From: an uncultured Bacilli bacterium
Lineage (GTDB): Bacteria > Bacillota_I > Bacilli_A > RF39 > UBA660
Assembly: GCA_934133155.1 (NCBI GenBank)
Contig: CAKPAT010000009.1
Span: forward strand, 1 to 21,026
DNA length: 21,026 nucleotides
Direction of reading: 5' to 3'
Shown: positions 20,791-21,026 of the stretch, piece after piece
Layout of the letters: the number at the start of each line of letters is the position of its first letter
Numbering within the stretch: position 1 is the stretch's first letter
The notes under the pieces: generated by a model
Told to the model about the DNA's origin: nothing
What the model saw: the letters and a program-made list of their open reading frames with translations, nothing else
The model's database searches: none
Program-made: the position numbers and the translations under genes

Positions 20791-21026
20791 ATGGAACCAT
20801 TTAAAGTAAAAGAATTACCAATAGAGTATAATATAGATAAAGAATTGCTAAAATTAATTTCGGAAGCTAATGAAAAATATGGAGAATATAAATCATACTT
20901 GAAAAATATTGATTTTGATTCACGTTTCTTTCTTGATTCTATTATTTTAAGTGAAAGTTTAAAATCAACGCAAATAGAAGGAACTCAAATATCACAAGAT
21001 GAAATGTATTATTTAAAGTATATGCC
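20791..21026 (+). CDS. Fic-family protein, N-terminal part (partial)
   Basis: Only the first 78 residues are in the window. The start at 20791 is chosen over the in-frame ATG at 20785 because AGGTGA lies at 20780-20785. The sequence 'RFFLDSIILSESLKSTQIEGTQISQDEM' matches the N-terminal Fic_N region, where the inhibitory-helix motif S/T-x-x-I-E-G-T (STQIEGT, about residues 61-67) contacts the active site. The downstream HPFxxGNGR catalytic motif would be outside the window. Fic proteins transfer AMP or other nucleotide groups to target hydroxyls; chromosomal class II forms are often self-inhibited. It may be an accessory gene, as Fic genes are often horizontally transferred. Confidence 0.8.
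   Translation, partial: MEPFKVKELPIEYNIDKELLKLISEANEKYGEYKSYLKNIDFDSRFFLDSIILSESLKSTQIEGTQISQDEMYYLKYM

Noticed and set aside
1..21026. Mycoplasma-type genetic code (TGA = Trp)
   Set aside because: TGA terminates scpA, scpB and the 74 aa membrane gene at the expected family ends, and Trp is encoded by TGG throughout.
1..21026. CRISPR array or intact prophage/integrative element
   Set aside because: No regularly spaced short repeats, integrase, terminase or structural genes are visible; the only mobile-element traces are the IS66 remnant and IS-end-like repeats.

Overview
The window looks like a chromosomal stretch from a very AT-rich, low-GC Gram-positive bacterium of the Bacilli/Erysipelotrichia/RF39 kind, probably gut-associated and uncultured. 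This rests on gene content (frr, gpsB, Bacillus-type RNase P RNA, rodZ/ymfM-pgsA-recA order, scpA-scpB, DUF1846, DUF3603, a SipW-type signal peptidase). TGA is used as a stop (scpA, scpB, the small membrane gene at 18975-19199) and TGG encodes Trp, so the code is standard (table 11), not the Mycoplasma code. The lineage placement is inference.

Layout. 1-185 is the 3' end of dnaJ. 186-1893 is an accessory, decaying zone: a small unknown gene, a gene with a 'CYLTTACM' motif broken by a frameshift in an A-run, an IS66 transposase remnant, and isolated sequences resembling IS ends. 1894-4162 holds two exported-protein genes (a BspA-like leucine-rich-repeat protein and an unrelated surface protein). 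They share a ~300 bp duplicated cassette of leader plus signal peptide. Each leader carries a pair of inverted 21 bp sites 107 bp apart, whose 7 bp cores are identical within a pair but different between pairs. This is the most interesting signal in the window and fits a phase-variable (invertible) promoter. 4152-6763 (minus strand) is a two-gene operon, DUF1846 plus an S41 peptidase-like protein.

6824-14124 is a conserved housekeeping block: frr, an AI-2E-type transporter, a dNMP-kinase-like P-loop protein, alaS, gpsB, rnpB, a RodZ/YmfM-like gene, pgsA and recA with a LexA-box-like site. The AlaRS is very compact (579 aa), with no C-terminal DHHA1/C-Ala region and no beta-barrel segment before the editing domain. 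Several genes here end inside their own terminator hairpin.

14317-14529 is a decayed YoeB/Txe-type toxin. 14644-17571 is a TasA/CalY-like export operon: a secreted CalY-like protein, an attenuator-like hairpin, a SipW-like (Ser/His) signal peptidase with a large multi-spanning N-terminal extension, and a DUF5305 membrane protein. The two cassette proteins at 2063-4162 carry the same kind of G-x-S-A-F signal sequence as the CalY-like protein, so they may be clients of the same peptidase. 17859-19199 has a strongly promoted single-pass membrane protein of unknown function and a minus-strand pair (small membrane protein, DUF3603). 19226-20530 is scpA-scpB (condensin partners), followed by a tRNA-Leu(CAA), a terminator, and the start of a Fic-family protein running off the window.
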